From the NCBI GenBank assembly GCA_020627705.1, contig JAHDGJ010000013.1, positions 1 through 64,000 on the forward strand: DNA of 64,000 nt, read 5' to 3'. Source of the stretch: Saprospiraceae bacterium. GTDB lineage: Bacteria; Bacteroidota; Bacteroidia; Chitinophagales; Saprospiraceae. The position numbers and the translations under genes were made by a program. Shown here piece by piece: positions 1-8,665 of this stretch (positions are counted from its first letter, which is position 1; each line of letters starts with the position of its first letter). The notes below the pieces were generated by a model, which saw nothing but the letters and a program-made list of their open reading frames with translations, made no database searches and was not told the origin of the DNA.

Positions 1-52
1 CCCGACCCGCTGATTACAAATCAGCTGCTCTGGCCAACTGAGCTACATCGGC
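1..52 (-). tRNA. tRNA-Thr (anticodon TGT), 5' part only
   Basis: Read on the minus strand the segment begins GCCGATGTAGCTCAG, a typical acceptor and D-arm start. It continues with an anticodon stem GCTGA/TCAGC closing a seven-base loop TTTGTAA, so the anticodon is TGT (Thr, ACA codons). The T-arm and 3' acceptor lie beyond the left edge. The gene follows the recombinase gene on the same strand, a neighbourhood that in many Bacteroidota continues into a tRNA/tuf/secE cluster (general knowledge; not visible here). Confidence 0.92.
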
Positions 53-175
53 AATACTCTATCAATACACTAAATCACCATGAGCTCTCCTCAAAGCGAA
101 TGCAAAAATAGTCTTTTTTTCATAATTGTAAAGGGCTTACATATTTTTTTTTACATATGAAAAAAGGACCAAACA

Positions 176-1066
176 CTAAGCTTTAGCCTTAGGGTGTGCC
201 TTTCGGTATACTTCCTTTAACCTTTCTATAGAATTATGGGTATAAATCTGTGTAGCCGCTAGATTGGCATGTCCTAATAAGTCTTTTACAGCATTTAGTT
301 CTGCTCCATTATTGGTAAGATGTGTAGCAAAACTATGTCTTAAAATATGAGGGCTTTTTTTCTTTGCACTGCTCACTGTTGCCAGTGACGTTTTTACTAA
401 ATTATAGACCAGCTTATCATACATTTTTTTACCCTTATCAGTTAGAAATAAAAAAGAATCTTTCTCTTCAAATTTCTCAAGGCTTTTCAATTTTGCCAAC
501 TTTTCGAAAAAAATCGGATTAATTGGTATGATTCGCTCTTTATTCCCTTTTCCTAAAACCTTGATTTCAAAATTAACCATATCGACATCGGACCATTTCA
601 AATGAATTAGTTCTGATCTACGCATTCCGGTTAGATAAAGCATTTCTACAATCAAAAGGTTACGCAGTGGAGCATAATCTTCGATTTCTTGATGGTTGTA
701 GTCTAACAATTTAGAAATTCTATCTTCTTGGACATATTCCGGCAAGCGTTTGCCGACTTTGGGTGCAACAATTTTTAAGGTAGGATTCGTAGAAATTTCT
801 TTCGTTTTTTTGAGGTACTTAAAGAAGCTCTTAAGAGTAGAAATTTTTCGATTTATAGACTTTGCACTCACCTTTCGTTGCATCATAGCAACAATCCATG
901 ACCGTATATGTGTATGCTTGATGGATTGTATGGCTTCAAATTGATATTGAATCAGCAAGAAATTGCGGAATGCATCCAAGTCTGTAGAATAAGACAAGAC
1001 GGTATGATCTGAATAACGCTTTTCGTATCTTAGATATTCAGAAAATTTATGAATAAGAGTTTTCAT
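176..1066 (-). CDS. xerC: Tyrosine recombinase XerC/XerD family
   Basis: A site-specific recombinase of the kind that resolves chromosome dimers at dif. The 296-residue length is normal for Xer proteins. The N-terminal SAM-like core-binding domain covers about residues 1-95 and the catalytic domain about 105-290. The expected catalytic residues are all visible: Arg149 in TGMRRSEL, a Lys in LGKGNKER, His240 and Arg243 in HILRHSFATH, His266 in LLGHANLAATQ and the nucleophile Tyr275 in IYTH. It is divergent from the lipoprotein that starts 30 bases away. XerC and XerD cannot be told apart with certainty here. The neighbouring tRNA might suggest an integrative element, but the protein looks like a housekeeping Xer and no attachment repeats were seen. 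Confidence 0.88.
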   Translation of the reverse strand: MKTLIHKFSEYLRYEKRYSDHTVLSYSTDLDAFRNFLLIQYQFEAIQSIKHTHIRSWIVAMMQRKVSAKSINRKISTLKSFFKYLKKTKEISTNPTLKIVAPKVGKRLPEYVQEDRISKLLDYNHQEIEDYAPLRNLLIVEMLYLTGMRRSELIHLKWSDVDMVNFEIKVLGKGNKERIIPINPIFFEKLAKLKSLEKFEEKDSFLFLTDKGKKMYDKLVYNLVKTSLATVSSAKKKSPHILRHSFATHLTNNGAELNAVKDLLGHANLAATQIYTHNSIERLKEVYRKAHPKAKA

Positions 1067-1096
1067 ATTAAAAATAAAGATAATATATTTTATACC

Positions 1097-1621
1097 ATGA
1101 AATCACAGTCCTCCCAAAAATACGTATGGTTTCCTTTCGCACTATTTATTCTATTTACTCTTAGTTTAATTTCTTGCAAAGAATCAACCACACCTGTATT
1201 GCGCATTGAATATCATAAAGCAACTCCAGTTCCTGACTCGGCTTGGGTTCAAATTGATGAGTACAAAATGATCCACAGTCCCCATGATTTTGAATGGAAG
1301 CCAAAAAACTTTTTCCCTAATGAAAATGGAGAAGGAATGTATAGTTTTATCCCAACCTCTAGAGTGTTTTATTATCATCCCCAAAATCAAGAAAAAAGAG
1401 TCATGGAGAAGATTACGAGTTTTCACATTCTAAAGAACTTGGGCACCAAATTACTTTCGCTAAAAAAGGATGGAAAAAACATTTACAAAGTGGTTAATCC
1501 AACAGAGTATCTTACAAGTGGCGTGGCTAAAATCGCTAGAGTGGACAACCAGCCAATCAAGGCCAGCGCATCAAAAGAGAACCCAATACGCTTGGATCAA
1601 TTACATTTATCGCTGAAGTAA
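1097..1621 (+). CDS. Small lipoprotein of unknown function
   Basis: A 174-residue protein I do not recognise. I chose the ATG at 1097 because the sequence from there is a clean lipoprotein signal: MKSQSSQ, a hydrophobic stretch, then LISC with the lipid-accepting cysteine near residue 27. A longer reading from 1049 would put 16 extra residues before the signal and overlap the divergent recombinase. The mature part is mixed alpha/beta-looking with no obvious motif. Its end overlaps the 3' end of the opposite-strand surface protein by 15 bases, so the two transcripts converge. Confidence 0.72.
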   Translation: MKSQSSQKYVWFPFALFILFTLSLISCKESTTPVLRIEYHKATPVPDSAWVQIDEYKMIHSPHDFEWKPKNFFPNENGEGMYSFIPTSRVFYYHPQNQEKRVMEKITSFHILKNLGTKLLSLKKDGKNIYKVVNPTEYLTSGVAKIARVDNQPIKASASKENPIRLDQLHLSLK

Positions 1622-3955
1622 AAAATTAGAGCTGGTCACTACTTCTTTAATCCCTTCAACATCTTCGACTTCTATTTCGATAAGGGCTACATATACCCCA
1701 GTCATAAGGTACTTACCATTAAGTTTTCCATTCCATCCTGTTTCTAAATCTTCAATGGTTGCCACTAGACTACCGTAACGGTCATATATTTTCATCGATC
1801 CAGAAATAAATTCCACATTGTCAGGTATCCCAATTTTATAAAAATCATTGACTCCATCCCTATTGGGAGAGAAGACATTTGGCAAATAGAGCTCAACTTC
1901 TTTACAAAACTTGAAGTAAACATATGTCGAATCAGTAAATGTGCAATATTGATCATTTGCGACTAAGATCAACAACTCTTCTTCATCCAACTCATTACTT
2001 GAACTGGTTGATCCATCAGACCATTGGTAAGAAATAAGATTGGGATGAAATGCTTCGATCTTGTTGCCTTCTCCTTTGCAGGTCGTCAATTGCTCAGGCA
2101 TGTTTAAATCTATATTTTCACGATTGGCAACAGATATACTATCCACGACCAAACAACGATCAACGGTTATGGTTACATTATAATCACCTTCTTCTTGAAT
2201 ATTTAAGGTAGAAGCAGAAGATCCACCACTCCATTTATACTGTGCATCCTCTACATCTATTTCGAATTGAAGTTCGTCCTGGAAACATTTTAAGGTATCA
2301 TCGGGCAAAGGATTTTGGGGAACATCAAACTGCAATACCCGCAACGAATCCCTAAACATACAGCCATCCTGCATGTATTCTAAAAAGTAGTTTCCTGATT
2401 CTTGGAAATCCCTTATTGAAGCATTACTGCCATCGCTCCAAACAATGTCTGTTATTCCTTGAATTTGCGATAAATCTACCTGAAGTATTTCATTGTTACA
2501 AAGCACAGAATCAGGGGGCAAAACACTATTGCTTTCGATATAATCAATAACAGAAAAATCTTGGATGTATTCACAGGATCCTTGGTTTATTTTAACCCAA
2601 TATTCTCCTGGCTCATCAATAACAATACTTGTATCCATCGAACCATTAAACCATGTAATTTGATCATAGCAATCTTCAACAGAGAATTCTACCGTTTGGC
2701 CTTCACACAAAGAGAATGCATTTACTAAGTCATAATCTTCTATAAACTGCAATTCGTTGGCTGGCAAAACTTGATTAGAAAATTTAATCGAAGTAGTCTC
2801 CCCAGGACAATTTAGATATTGCGATGTATAAAGGCAGTTGCTTCCTTTTACATTAGGTCTTCGTATAGCATCAATCCAAGATGTGCCAAACCGACTTAAA
2901 AATAGTTTGCCATTGGGCGTGGTCTTAATCTGACCAATAGGGTCATCTTCTATGGTATATGAAGCCAATTTAATTTTTGAAGATTCGTATAAGCTGTTTT
3001 CATCCTTGTTAAAGCGATACTGAAAAACACTAAACGCCGTATAACAAACGAGTTGTTCGCAATAACCATAGCGCTCAACCGTATACACCAGTTGGTTGTC
3101 AGGAGAAAAGGTAGATGAGATAATGTTAGAATTGTATTCTGGACTAAAAGGAGGATCCGGAATCACTTTTGAAGAATACTCAAATTCACCGGTTACTCTA
3201 TCAAATGACAGCACGTACATTGGCAAACCATCAAACAATAAACCATCTTGAATAAAGAACATGGTAGTACCATCAGGAGAAAATTGCGTACGGTACTGCA
3301 ATCCTCTCAAATCATCAATGGGAATTATAGAAATCACTGGATCCTTAATCTCTTTGGGGCCTACTTCAAAAGCATACAAGGCAATATTAGCATCATCAAA
3401 TCCAGCAACACCAACCAACCAATTTGAACTAATACCAGTCACCACTTTTACAGTTCGAAAAGGTGCTTGATACAAAACACGATCCTTCTGACCCATTGGA
3501 ATGCCTCCCATCCCATTATCTAAAGTCATATCTACGATACTATAAAATAAGGTGCCTGAGCTACCAGAAAGTTGGCCTTGATAGAACAAGTAATATTTAT
3601 CACATTCTTGAGGCAAAGCAACAGCTTCTAGAACAACCAATCCACCGGCCTGAGCAACCAAATTATCTCCATTTAGCAGAACTTCATGATCTCTGTTCCA
3701 TACGTTTAACCCATTGCTATAAAATAATAGGGAACCGTTTTTGTCAGAGTATGCTGTAAATTCAGAAGGGGTAACAGTGAAGCTTGGTACATTTACCACT
3801 GTTTCTTCTGGGGTGCCGCCAGGCCCCATCACTGGAGGTGGGTTAAAATCTATTCCTATTCCTGAACCAAAAATCCAATGGTTGTTTTCACCTTGAGCCA
3901 GAACACTTGTCAAAGTAGCCAAAGAGAAAACGAAATACGATATGATTCTTTTCAA
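1607..3955 (-). CDS. Large secreted protein with T9SS/gliding C-terminal domain
   Basis: A 782-residue exported protein. It has a signal peptide (MKRIISYFVFSLATLTSVLAQ), an N-terminal 390-residue region with beta-propeller-like strands, then four tandem immunoglobulin/PKD-like modules recognised by a repeated W-[FS]-[DNG]-G-S core (WFNGS, WSDGS, WSGGS, WSDGS), each followed about 30 residues later by a cysteine. It closes with the gliding-motility-associated C-terminal domain (LPNVFSPNRDGVNDFYKI, ending NFLLQR), the type B sorting signal of the Bacteroidota type IX secretion system. Expected location is the cell surface or medium. It is last in the SusCD-haloperoxidase-CRTAC1 run, 37 bases after the preceding gene, so probably co-transcribed. 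Function is unknown beyond an extracellular binding or adhesion role. Confidence 0.85.
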   Translation of the reverse strand: MKRIISYFVFSLATLTSVLAQGENNHWIFGSGIGIDFNPPPVMGPGGTPEETVVNVPSFTVTPSEFTAYSDKNGSLLFYSNGLNVWNRDHEVLLNGDNLVAQAGGLVVLEAVALPQECDKYYLFYQGQLSGSSGTLFYSIVDMTLDNGMGGIPMGQKDRVLYQAPFRTVKVVTGISSNWLVGVAGFDDANIALYAFEVGPKEIKDPVISIIPIDDLRGLQYRTQFSPDGTTMFFIQDGLLFDGLPMYVLSFDRVTGEFEYSSKVIPDPPFSPEYNSNIISSTFSPDNQLVYTVERYGYCEQLVCYTAFSVFQYRFNKDENSLYESSKIKLASYTIEDDPIGQIKTTPNGKLFLSRFGTSWIDAIRRPNVKGSNCLYTSQYLNCPGETTSIKFSNQVLPANELQFIEDYDLVNAFSLCEGQTVEFSVEDCYDQITWFNGSMDTSIVIDEPGEYWVKINQGSCEYIQDFSVIDYIESNSVLPPDSVLCNNEILQVDLSQIQGITDIVWSDGSNASIRDFQESGNYFLEYMQDGCMFRDSLRVLQFDVPQNPLPDDTLKCFQDELQFEIDVEDAQYKWSGGSSASTLNIQEEGDYNVTITVDRCLVVDSISVANRENIDLNMPEQLTTCKGEGNKIEAFHPNLISYQWSDGSTSSSNELDEEELLILVANDQYCTFTDSTYVYFKFCKEVELYLPNVFSPNRDGVNDFYKIGIPDNVEFISGSMKIYDRYGSLVATIEDLETGWNGKLNGKYLMTGVYVALIEIEVEDVEGIKEVVTSSNFLLQR

Positions 3956-3992
3956 TGGATTATTTGTAAATCATCAAATTAGACTTAATCTG

Positions 3993-6900
3993 TTAAGAAT
4001 TCAATCTTAGCGTTTTTATTCTAGTGTTATTACAGCCAATAATGAGTGTGTTATGTCCTCCATGCTCCATCCATTCAATAGATCGGATTTGATCCTCAAC
4101 AACGACACCCAATTCCTTCAAGCTTAACGTTCTGAATTGACCTTTGTTTAAATATTCGATACACGTTAATTTTCCGGCATCATACGGTCCAGATTCAATA
4201 TTTGCTTGATCATTGTTTCCGCCAAGCAAAACAAACATCTTATTATCTTTCTTAAAGTAATTGATTGCATAAATTGGAGAGAATTGTGCCTCTATCGGTA
4301 AGTCATACCCGACAAAATTTCCATCATTATTTAAAAACAACATGGATGAGAACCTATATGCTTTTAATACGGTTGCTTTCTCTAACTGAGCAGGACTTAT
4401 AATTTCTTCCATTTTGCTGTCTGCATATTTACCATAGTTTTTAAGGCGCCTTTGCAACACAGGCAACTGCTTCAACAAATCCCCTCTCGCTGGAATGGGA
4501 TAAAATCCATCTTTATACTCCATGCAGGCAATAGGATCCACTCGACCATTGTCATCGAAATCGTAAGCAAAAAGAGTATATGGAGAATCCAGGCTTGATT
4601 TATATTTCGCATTCAAGCCTAGATTACCTGCAATGAGATCTAAGTCTCCGTCATCATCAATATCCAACCATTGCATAACGTTCCACCAGCCTTCGGTTTT
4701 TTCAAATCCGGCCATTACTTTTGGAGTAAACGCTCCATCTACAAAGGAGTAGGCCTTTACAGATTCAAATTCACCAATAGTTACCAATTCATTCGTTCCG
4801 TCTCCATCGACATCAACCCAATCCGAATCAGTGATCATCCCTCCATATTGTAAAGGTCTAGCTATTTCTGTTGTCCTATCAATGAGTTTGCCTTCTTGAT
4901 TTTCTAGAACATAACTAATCGGAGATAAAGGATAATTACCAGGGAGAATTCTTCCCCCGATGAAAAGATCCAAATCTCCATCGTTATCATAGTCTAGAGA
5001 AGTTATTGCCGCACCACTTGATTGTGTTGGCGAAATGGCTGATTGATTGAGGATAAACGCTCCGTTCACATTTTCATAGAATTTATCCTGATAATTTTCG
5101 ATTTTCAAAGGGAGTGAATTACCTCCTGCCACTACATATAAATCCAAGTCCCCATCCTTGTCCAAATCAAAAAAGCACGCTCCTAAATCTTCAGTAATCT
5201 CAGTCCCTTCAAGTTCTTGATATCGACCATTAGGCAACCGAACTTTTGACTTCTGCCCTGCGGCTCCTCCAAAAAAAAGATACCCTTCGTCATTTTGATC
5301 TGAACTAATTTTCGGTCCTTGATTAGAAAAACAATGTGGTAATAAGTGTTGCGTCCTCAAGTCATCAAAATCATTTTCGACATGCTCGAAATCCAAGTCC
5401 ATATTTTGTTTAGAAAACATGGGGAAAACTTCATCAATGTTCTTCTGAGCCAAACTGGTTTTTTCAAGTTGGTCATATTTTAACGCAATCACAGAATCTA
5501 CCGCAATTGATTTACTCCAACTTTCTTCTTGGGTAGGCCATATTATTCGAATAGAATCCACCAAAGTAATGTCTGGACCCAAACCAACATTTATTCTTTT
5601 TGTCACTGAAGAAAAATACCCTCTGTTTGAAGATACCCGTTCTCTAATGATCATAGAATCGGCATAGATCTCTAGATACGTGCCAATGGCGTCTCTGTTC
5701 GAAGCTGCGCCTTCCACCACCAAAGAAATATATCGATTAGATTGTGCTGTTTTGTTTTTTAATATCAAAGGTTTGTGGTCAACATTATTGATTACAAGAT
5801 CCAATGCTCCATCATTATTTAAGTCTACACTGGCCGAACCGTTACTGAATGTTTTTTGAGTTAACCCCCATTGGCTTGACACTTCATTGAAGTGTAACTG
5901 GCCTTTATTTTGGAATAAATAATTTTGAACAGGAGTCTCCGGAATGTTTATCAATAACTCTTGAATGCTTGAAGTATTTGACTTAGAAATGGAATCAGAT
6001 TTGTACAGCGTATAATCACAATCGGACAAATCTCTTCGATAACCATTAGATATAAACACGTCTTTGCGGCCATCATTATCAAAATCGTAAATCAATGGTG
6101 CCCAGGACCAGTCTGTATTCGACATCCCAGTAAGGTGGGCAACCTCAGAAAATCTCCCTCCCCCATTATTTAGCTGCAACATGTTTCGCATATGCTGAGG
6201 AAAATAGCCCAATCTTTTGAGCGTATGATATCGCTCGTGCGTCATACTAGACACAAGTTTTTTTTGCCTTCTGCTGTCCTCCGCGATCATGTCGACAACC
6301 ATGAGATCATAGTGCCCGTCATTATTGAGATCTGCCCAATCCGAACCCATTGAATTTTCTGAAATGTGGGCAAAGTATTGATTCAGTCCATTTTTAAAGG
6401 TGCCGTCTTTTTGATTGACATACAGAATGTCCGTATCAATATAATCATTAGCCACAAAGATGTCTGGATAGTGATCTTCATTTACGTCAACGATGGAAAC
6501 ACTCAATCCAAAACCATAATTATTGATCCCTACTTTGGAGCTGACATCTATAAACTTACCCTCAGTATTTTCATAAAATTGATCTGAATCATATGGGGTC
6601 TTCGGTTCTAGGATTCTTTCGTAACCTCCTTCTAAGGTGGGTTTTACTCTAATTTTTTGGCTGCTTTTAAAATCAATCGGATGATTTAATACAAATAAAT
6701 CCAAATCTCCATCGAGGTCATAATCAAAAAATGCAGAATGGTTGCTGTGGTGATTGGAAGCAATCCCATATGCCTCAGCCGCTTCTGTAAAGCTTAAATC
6801 CTTATTGTTTACAAACAATAGATTTTTCCTTTCGTCTGGACTGGCCTTACCCGTTCTACTAATATATATGTCATCCCAGCCATCATTATTTATATCCACG

Positions 6901-7253
6901 ACACTAACACCAGTACTGAATCCTTTGGAGAATTGAAAATTCAAATCAAGCTTTTCAAATACAAAGTCACCTTTATTAATATAGACTTGATCGTCTACCA
7001 TGGTTCCAGTAAAAACCAAATCCTCTAAACCATCATTATTAAAATCCCCCACTCCAACACCTCCTCCATTATATAGGTATTCATAATTGACAACATTTAG
7101 CTCTTCTGTTTCGACAAGCTTGTTTTCGAAATGTATGTTGGATTTTTCTGGATCTATGGAAATAAATGAAGGGCTGATTACATCCATTGAAGTATCATCC
7201 CCACAGGCGAACAGAAAGAAAAGAAGCAATGAGAAATAAAAATATTTCATCAT
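3993..7253 (-). CDS. CRTAC1-like FG-GAP/VCBS repeat lipoprotein with ASPIC/UnbV domain
   Basis: A 1086-residue outer-membrane-type lipoprotein (signal ending FLFAC). Calcium-binding FG-GAP/VCBS repeats of the form DFNNDGxxD or D(L/V)DxDGDLDL recur through most of the protein, for example VGDFNNDGLEDLV, FDYDLDGDLDLFV, VVDMIAED and WLDIDDDGDLDLI. This gives an expected integrin-like beta-propeller fold. An ASPIC/UnbV segment (GLGPDITLVDSIRIIWPT) lies near residue 555. In Bacteroidota such proteins are regularly encoded beside SusC/SusD pairs and are thought to sit on the cell surface; the ligand is unknown. The start overlaps the upstream haloperoxidase-like gene by four bases (ATGA), a sign of translational coupling. 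The double Met start leaves a one-residue ambiguity. Confidence 0.87.
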   Translation of the reverse strand: MMKYFYFSLLLFFLFACGDDTSMDVISPSFISIDPEKSNIHFENKLVETEELNVVNYEYLYNGGGVGVGDFNNDGLEDLVFTGTMVDDQVYINKGDFVFEKLDLNFQFSKGFSTGVSVVDINNDGWDDIYISRTGKASPDERKNLLFVNNKDLSFTEAAEAYGIASNHHSNHSAFFDYDLDGDLDLFVLNHPIDFKSSQKIRVKPTLEGGYERILEPKTPYDSDQFYENTEGKFIDVSSKVGINNYGFGLSVSIVDVNEDHYPDIFVANDYIDTDILYVNQKDGTFKNGLNQYFAHISENSMGSDWADLNNDGHYDLMVVDMIAEDSRRQKKLVSSMTHERYHTLKRLGYFPQHMRNMLQLNNGGGRFSEVAHLTGMSNTDWSWAPLIYDFDNDGRKDVFISNGYRRDLSDCDYTLYKSDSISKSNTSSIQELLINIPETPVQNYLFQNKGQLHFNEVSSQWGLTQKTFSNGSASVDLNNDGALDLVINNVDHKPLILKNKTAQSNRYISLVVEGAASNRDAIGTYLEIYADSMIIRERVSSNRGYFSSVTKRINVGLGPDITLVDSIRIIWPTQEESWSKSIAVDSVIALKYDQLEKTSLAQKNIDEVFPMFSKQNMDLDFEHVENDFDDLRTQHLLPHCFSNQGPKISSDQNDEGYLFFGGAAGQKSKVRLPNGRYQELEGTEITEDLGACFFDLDKDGDLDLYVVAGGNSLPLKIENYQDKFYENVNGAFILNQSAISPTQSSGAAITSLDYDNDGDLDLFIGGRILPGNYPLSPISYVLENQEGKLIDRTTEIARPLQYGGMITDSDWVDVDGDGTNELVTIGEFESVKAYSFVDGAFTPKVMAGFEKTEGWWNVMQWLDIDDDGDLDLIAGNLGLNAKYKSSLDSPYTLFAYDFDDNGRVDPIACMEYKDGFYPIPARGDLLKQLPVLQRRLKNYGKYADSKMEEIISPAQLEKATVLKAYRFSSMLFLNNDGNFVGYDLPIEAQFSPIYAINYFKKDNKMFVLLGGNNDQANIESGPYDAGKLTCIEYLNKGQFRTLSLKELGVVVEDQIRSIEWMEHGGHNTLIIGCNNTRIKTLRLNS

Positions 7254-8584
7254 TTTAAGTTAAATCGTTCAATAAAATAATTGCCAATACTTCTCCCTTG
7301 TTTTAATCCATCATAAATAGCAGGCTTATAATGGATACCACCATAGTAACGGCTAATTGCTGCTTCTTCTGCAGCTTGATTGAAAGAACGAAATGATCGA
7401 ATCGGCAAACCAAATTCGGTTTCTGTATCATCAATAAAAGCTACATTGTCTCCATACAATGCAGTTAACACTGTTGAGGCAACTCCAGACACCACACTGT
7501 GACCACTGGTATACTCTGGAAATGGCGGTGTATACAAAAGAGGTTTCCATTCTGGATCGATATGTAGGTTTATCAAAGTTTCAGGACGTATCAGACTGCT
7601 GTTATATTTTTCTCCCCAACAACTAATAAACCCATCCATCATTGACATAGAGAGCATGCAGTAATTGCGCAAAGTAGATTTTGCGTCAAGTTTTTTGTCT
7701 TTCGAAACTATTTTGTTTATCCCAATCCAATGGCCTCCAGGAGTAATCTTTTTCACGCTGCGCATAAAATGACCGTTGTGTTCAACCACGAATGGATTAC
7801 AATCCCAAAATTCTGCTATTTCTGTTTTCGTTTCATCTAGACTGTCCCGAGTATAAGAATACAACTCTTGTAAATCCGTATAAAATCTAGAAGAGCTGTT
7901 CATGTCATATTTCACCTGAAGTTTGGGAGCAAATTGACTCGAAGAATCCAAATACAAAGGCACAATTTTAGACCAGTGTGGCTCAAGGGCATCTAAGTAA
8001 TCCGGAGGCGTTGGAATCCACTGACCCGGCTTAGGATTTTTAATTTCGTACTTCTGCATCGTTCTAGTTTCAGCATAATTATCTACCGAAATAAGCTGAC
8101 GCTTAAGCGCTCCAAGGATTTGACTTGCGGCTTCTGATGAAGCTGCAATGACTTTGGGATTTAAATTAATTTCATCTGTAAGGCTATCCAATTTTACTCG
8201 ATATGCCTCCAAATAATTTCTCGAAAAAACCAATTCTCTAGATACCTTTTCCATTGCGTATAAAGCAGTAAGCAAGGGATCATAATCTCCATTTAATGAG
8301 ATATCCAACTTGGTGTTTAATCCACTTATCTCCAAACTTTGATTAAGCCTATCAAAGGGAATATAGCCTGCTAAATAAGTATAGGCATATATTCGAGAAG
8401 CAACAGGAGGAGAAAAGATATCGTTTACAATTGCTTTATTTAAATCATCTGTAAAAGCATGAATCCATTCGACATTTTCTTTTGAATCTACAAAAGAATT
8501 TACAACTGGCTTTTGTTTACATCCGAAAACTAAAAATAGGGATAGCCAAAAAGAACAAACCAATGAAATAGCTTTCATTTTCAT
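7250..8584 (-). CDS. Vanadium-dependent haloperoxidase / PAP2-like lipoprotein
   Basis: A 444-residue lipoprotein (MKMKAISLVCSFWLSLFLVFGC) of the vanadium haloperoxidase/PAP2 acid phosphatase superfamily. The C-terminal third carries the family signatures in order: a basic segment with RPETL, then FPEYTSGHSVVSG (phosphate/vanadate-binding loop with acid-base His), then SRYYGGIHY (Arg and His of the second motif). The N-terminal half is helical. Whether it oxidises halides or hydrolyses phosphate esters cannot be read from sequence. The gene is coupled by ATGA overlap to the CRTAC1-like gene. It starts 23 bases after a strong terminator that closes the SusD gene, so its expression probably depends on read-through. 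Confidence 0.85.
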   Translation of the reverse strand: MKMKAISLVCSFWLSLFLVFGCKQKPVVNSFVDSKENVEWIHAFTDDLNKAIVNDIFSPPVASRIYAYTYLAGYIPFDRLNQSLEISGLNTKLDISLNGDYDPLLTALYAMEKVSRELVFSRNYLEAYRVKLDSLTDEINLNPKVIAASSEAASQILGALKRQLISVDNYAETRTMQKYEIKNPKPGQWIPTPPDYLDALEPHWSKIVPLYLDSSSQFAPKLQVKYDMNSSSRFYTDLQELYSYTRDSLDETKTEIAEFWDCNPFVVEHNGHFMRSVKKITPGGHWIGINKIVSKDKKLDAKSTLRNYCMLSMSMMDGFISCWGEKYNSSLIRPETLINLHIDPEWKPLLYTPPFPEYTSGHSVVSGVASTVLTALYGDNVAFIDDTETEFGLPIRSFRSFNQAAEEAAISRYYGGIHYKPAIYDGLKQGRSIGNYFIERFNLK

Positions 8585-8607
8585 CTTTTTAATGCAATTA
8601 TTTTGAG

Positions 8608-8640
8608 AAAAAAAAAGAGGAAGTCGAAAACGACTTCCTC
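8608..8640 (-). terminator. Intrinsic terminator between SusD-like and haloperoxidase-like genes
   Basis: On the minus strand a perfect 10-bp stem GAGGAAGTCG/CGACTTCCTC with a TTTT loop is followed directly by nine Ts. It lies just after the SusD-like stop and 23 bases before the next start codon, so it should reduce expression of the distal genes relative to SusC/SusD. Confidence 0.88.
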
Positions 8641-8665
8641 CACTTTATATTTGAAAATATAATTG

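Noticed and set aside
1-1066. tRNA plus tyrosine recombinase as an integrated mobile element
   Set aside because: The recombinase has the size and motifs of housekeeping XerC/D, no direct repeat of the tRNA end was seen, and the gene order resembles a normal Bacteroidota neighbourhood.
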